NCBI GenBank assembly: GCA_964400655.1
Contig: CAYNVN010000162.1
Location: 1-64,000 of the forward strand
DNA from: B16-G9 sp964400655
GTDB lineage: Bacteria; Bacteroidota; Bacteroidia; Bacteroidales; F082
Direction: 5' to 3'
DNA length: 64,000 bases
The translations under genes were made by a program, and so were the position numbers. Positions 61,503 through 64,000 of the stretch are shown here, in pieces; within the stretch, counting starts at the first letter, position 1, and every line of letters starts with the position of its first letter. The notes under the pieces were generated by a model, which saw only the letters and a list, made by a program, of their open reading frames with translations, had not been told where the DNA came from and made no database searches.

Positions 61503-62707
61503 TGAATCTTTTTATCGACATAGCAAAAGTTATTCAACTGGTATTTTACTTATACATAATAACCAGTGTAGGGGTTTTGTTTATCTTTTCGTTTGCAAGC
61601 CTCTTTAAATACCGGCCCAGGTTTACCAATGACGGCAAATACCGACGCATTGCTCTTATCATTCCGGCTTATAACGAAGATGTGGTTATCCATGAGGTAA
61701 TTAAAAGTGCCGGACATCAGAACTATCCCAAAAACAGATATGATATTATTGTGGTGGCCGACCACTTTTATCGGGAAACACTTGATAAACTTGCCAAACA
61801 GGATATCATTTTGCTGGCAAACGATTTTGAAATAAGCACCAAATCGCGGGCACTTAACTACGCATTCAGGCATATCGACAACAATTACGACATTGCCTGT
61901 ATTCTTGATGCCGACAACATTATGGATCAGGGGTTTTTACACGATATCAACCGGTCGTTTGCTTCGGGATTTAAAGTGGTTCAGGGACATCGTACCGCAA
62001 AAAACCTCAACACCAATTTTGCCCTGTTGGATGCCATTAGCGAAGAGATTAACAACAGCATCTTCCGTAAAGGGTTCCGTGTTATCGGTTTCTCATCGGC
62101 ATTAATCGGCTCCGCCATGGCATTCGACTTTAAGATGTTTAAAACAATGATGGCCGAAGTGGAAGTGGTGGGCGGCTTCGACAAAGAGATTGAAATGCAA
62201 CTGGCCAAAAAAAGCATAAAAGTTGAATATTTACCCTACACCTTCGTTTACGACGAAAAAGTTCAAAATGCCGAAGTATTTACCCGCCAGCGACGAAGGT
62301 GGTTATCGGCACAAATACATTTCTTCGGAAAAAACTTTATTCCGTCGGTAAAAAGCCTGTTTAAAGAGGGTAATATTGAATACTTTATCAGAGCTATGAT
62401 CTATATTCAACTGCCACGTGTTTTGTTGCTTGCCGTACTGTTTTTGATGGTTCCGCTTTCATTGTTTTTTAACCCTGTTAACTGGACCCTGGCATGGTGT
62501 GTGGCTTTGCTGCTTTTAATTTTAACGTTTGTTTTTGCAATACCACGTAAATTTTATAACTTTAGCTTTTTTAAAGCTGTGATTACACTGCCGAAAGGAA
62601 TGTTTATGATGATGATTTCACTCATCAGCTTTAGAAAAGGAAATAAAAAGTTTATACACACCAAGCATACCTACAATGCTTTTCAAATTAAGAAACATAA
62701 ACATTAA
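61502..62707 (+). CDS. Membrane glycosyltransferase family 2 (processive-type motifs), copy B2
   Basis: A 401-residue paralogue of the 59332 gene with the same layout: N-terminal helix (about 10-33), PAYNEDV, DADN at 136-139, QGHRTAKNLN at 161-170, QRRRW at 263-267, and C-terminal helices at about 305-325, 330-350 and 365-385. Position of the key motifs is nearly identical to copy B1, which shows a common origin by tandem duplication. The start codon overlaps the stop of copy A2 by one base. Confidence 0.9.
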   Translation: MNLFIDIAKVIQLVFYLYIITSVGVLFIFSFASLFKYRPRFTNDGKYRRIALIIPAYNEDVVIHEVIKSAGHQNYPKNRYDIIVVADHFYRETLDKLAKQDIILLANDFEISTKSRALNYAFRHIDNNYDIACILDADNIMDQGFLHDINRSFASGFKVVQGHRTAKNLNTNFALLDAISEEINNSIFRKGFRVIGFSSALIGSAMAFDFKMFKTMMAEVEVVGGFDKEIEMQLAKKSIKVEYLPYTFVYDEKVQNAEVFTRQRRRWLSAQIHFFGKNFIPSVKSLFKEGNIEYFIRAMIYIQLPRVLLLAVLFLMVPLSLFFNPVNWTLAWCVALLLLILTFVFAIPRKFYNFSFFKAVITLPKGMFMMMISLISFRKGNKKFIHTKHTYNAFQIKKHKH

Positions 62708-62712
62708 CAATT

Positions 62713-63873
62713 ATGAAAATTGCCATAGAAGGTCAACGGTTACAGCGTGAAAAAAAACACGGGATGGATATGGTTGCACTGGAGCTTATCAACTATATTC
62801 AAAAACTTGACAAAACAAACGAATACGTTGTTTTTGTAAAACCCGATGTTGACAAATCGGCATTAAAACCAACCGATAACGTTAAAATTGTGGAACTTGA
62901 CGGTGGCCCCTACCCGATTTGGGAACAGTCGGCTTTGCCAAAAGCGGCAAAAAAAGAGGGCTGTCAAATTTTGCATTGCACCAGCAACACGGCTCCCGTA
63001 AACCCCGGAATGCCTCTTGTGGTTACTTTACACGACATTATTTACATGGAGAGCTTTCCGCTGTTTAAAAAGGCGGGCACGCTTTATCAGAAATTCGGCA
63101 ATATGTACCGCCGGCTGGTGGTTCCTAAGGTGATAAAAAAAAGCGATAAAATAATCACCGTTTCAAACTTTGAAAAAAACAGAATACGTGAATTTTTCGG
63201 TTTCCCCGAAAACGATGACCGTTTGGTGGCTATCTACAACGGCGTTAGCGAACACTTTCGTAAAATCGACGACGAAAAAGAGCTTAACAGGGTAAAAAAA
63301 CTGTATAACCTCCCCGACAGGTTCCTGTTTTTCCTTGGAAACACCGACCCCAAAAAAAACACAAAAGGTGTGCTTAAAGCATTTTCCGATTACATCAGGC
63401 AAACCGGCGACGAAGATTTATGGCTTGTTATGCTCGATTACGAAAAAAACGAACTGGATAAGCTCCTTGCCGAAATTGGCGACAAATCACTTATCAATAA
63501 AATACACCTTACGGGATATGTCATCAATACCGACCTCCCGGCCATATACAATCAGTGTCAGCTGTTTTTGTACCCCTCTTTACGCGAGAGTTTCGGCATA
63601 CCCATGCTCGAAGCCATGCGTTGCGGCGTTGCAGTTATAACTTCCAACACATCTTCCATGCCCGAAATTACCGGCGGTGAAGCGGCTTATATCATCGACC
63701 CTTTTAAACCCGAACAGATTACCGAAGGCATCATCAAACTGTTAAAAGATGAAAAACTTCGTAATGAACTGATAGAAAAGGGGTTTAAACAGTCGAAAAA
63801 ATTCTCGTGGGAGAATATGGCTAAAGATGTGCTGAGTTTGTACGATGAAGTTTATAAAAAACATTACCGATAA
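62713..63873 (+). CDS. Glycosyltransferase family 4 (GT-B fold)
   Basis: A 386-residue GT4 retaining glycosyltransferase. The N-terminal part lacks the usual G-rich loop but has the MDMVALELINYIQ region; the C-terminal GT1-type domain has LYPSLRESFGIPMLEAMRCGVAVITS (E(x7)E pattern with Glu in RESFG and LEA) and the donor-binding GNTDPKKNTKGVLKAF. Probably adds an alpha-linked hexose to the growing repeat unit. The gene is five bases after copy B2 and eleven before the partial gene at the edge, so the operon continues. Confidence 0.92.
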   Translation: MKIAIEGQRLQREKKHGMDMVALELINYIQKLDKTNEYVVFVKPDVDKSALKPTDNVKIVELDGGPYPIWEQSALPKAAKKEGCQILHCTSNTAPVNPGMPLVVTLHDIIYMESFPLFKKAGTLYQKFGNMYRRLVVPKVIKKSDKIITVSNFEKNRIREFFGFPENDDRLVAIYNGVSEHFRKIDDEKELNRVKKLYNLPDRFLFFLGNTDPKKNTKGVLKAFSDYIRQTGDEDLWLVMLDYEKNELDKLLAEIGDKSLINKIHLTGYVINTDLPAIYNQCQLFLYPSLRESFGIPMLEAMRCGVAVITSNTSSMPEITGGEAAYIIDPFKPEQITEGIIKLLKDEKLRNELIEKGFKQSKKFSWENMAKDVLSLYDEVYKKHYR

Positions 63874-63884
63874 AATTTACCACC

Positions 63885-64000
63885 ATGATAAAAAACAGAG
63901 ATATTATCGTAGTTGGTTTGCAGGCACTCGACAGCCGGATTGGCAGCAACTGTATCAACCTGGCCTATGAGTTCTCAAAAAACAACCGTGTACTTTACGT
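63885..64000 (+). CDS. Partial gene, probable glycosyltransferase (runs off the window)
   Basis: Open frame from the ATG at 63885 to the right edge, 38 codons with no stop: it begins with IKNRDIIVVGLQALDSRIG, then a Rossmann-like LAYEFSKNNRVLYV. This N-terminal pattern (beta-strand, loop, helix, NRVLYV strand) is common in GT-B glycosyltransferases of exopolysaccharide loci. It starts 11 bases after the GT4 gene, so it is in the same operon. The family cannot be fixed from 38 residues. Confidence 0.65.
   Translation, partial: MIKNRDIIVVGLQALDSRIGSNCINLAYEFSKNNRVLY

Noticed and set aside
1..64000. tRNA, rRNA, transposase, integrase or phage genes
   Set aside because: Gaps between genes are short and none shows a tRNA-like fold or conserved rRNA; no coding region resembles a mobile-element enzyme.

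Overview
The window is chromosomal DNA from a member of the Bacteroidota, most likely an environmental, gliding-type or marine Bacteroidales/Marinilabiliales relative. Four proteins end in type IX secretion (T9SS) sorting domains. Many genes are preceded by a TAnnTTTG -7 box, several with TTG about 19 bp upstream, which is the Bacteroidota housekeeping promoter. Shine-Dalgarno sequences are mostly absent. A giant protein resembles the TANFOR-domain family. No rRNA, tRNA, CRISPR array, transposase or phage gene was seen, so this looks like stable chromosome rather than an island.

Layout. (1) 142-4188, minus: a PASTA protein, a T9SS cargo protein and an RluD-type pseudouridine synthase form a tight operon, divergent from D-Ala-D-Ala ligase (4653). 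(2) 5640-14093: small housekeeping and envelope genes (membrane protein, ITP/XTP pyrophosphatase, M23 peptidase, DUF5011 lipoprotein, lipid kinase overlapping a SUI1-like factor, secreted PepC-type peptidase, LamG/T9SS protein, cobalamin adenosyltransferase, DUF2795 protein). (3) 14307-22497: typA, an RlmL/RlmK-like rRNA methyltransferase with a long basic tail, a NAD-dependent epimerase/reductase, lpdA, dapD and a dihydroorotate dehydrogenase-like protein. (4) 22524-26690, minus: coaE and ybbR, then yajC, DUF1573 and a T9SS type B protein, then a CoA-binding protein. (5) 26847-35912, minus: a three-gene operon of outer-membrane barrel, 1954-residue TANFOR-like protein and Fn3-like protein. 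(6) 36159-43451, minus: a beta-trefoil/GT39 fusion, a T9SS trypsin-like protease with PKD domains, and clpC. (7) From the divergent clpC/gyrA point onward everything is on the plus strand: gyrA, a TPR protein, a small membrane protein, then a signalling and exopolysaccharide locus that runs off the right edge.

The locus at 48349-64000 is the most interesting part. A soluble hybrid histidine kinase and a single-domain response regulator sit directly before an initiating sugar transferase whose N-terminus is a degenerate receiver domain (phospho-acceptor Asp replaced by Glu) and whose catalytic domain carries a four-cysteine insertion. They are followed by a half-length TolC-like protein, a Wzc/Wzz-like copolymerase with two LysM domains in its periplasmic part and a degenerate ATPase domain, a flippase, a Wzy-type polymerase, two tandemly duplicated pairs of family 2 glycosyltransferases, a GT4 enzyme and the start of another gene. 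I saw no Wza/SLBB export protein. The arrangement suggests a Wzx/Wzy polysaccharide pathway whose first committed step may be gated by a two-component-type module.

Two gene-free stretches exceed 300 bp. 4189-4652 holds divergent promoter boxes and a nest of inverted and direct repeats. 6769-7175 is filled with simple-sequence repeats that recur at 1-141 and 20419-20515. All assignments come from reading the sequence; no database search was run.
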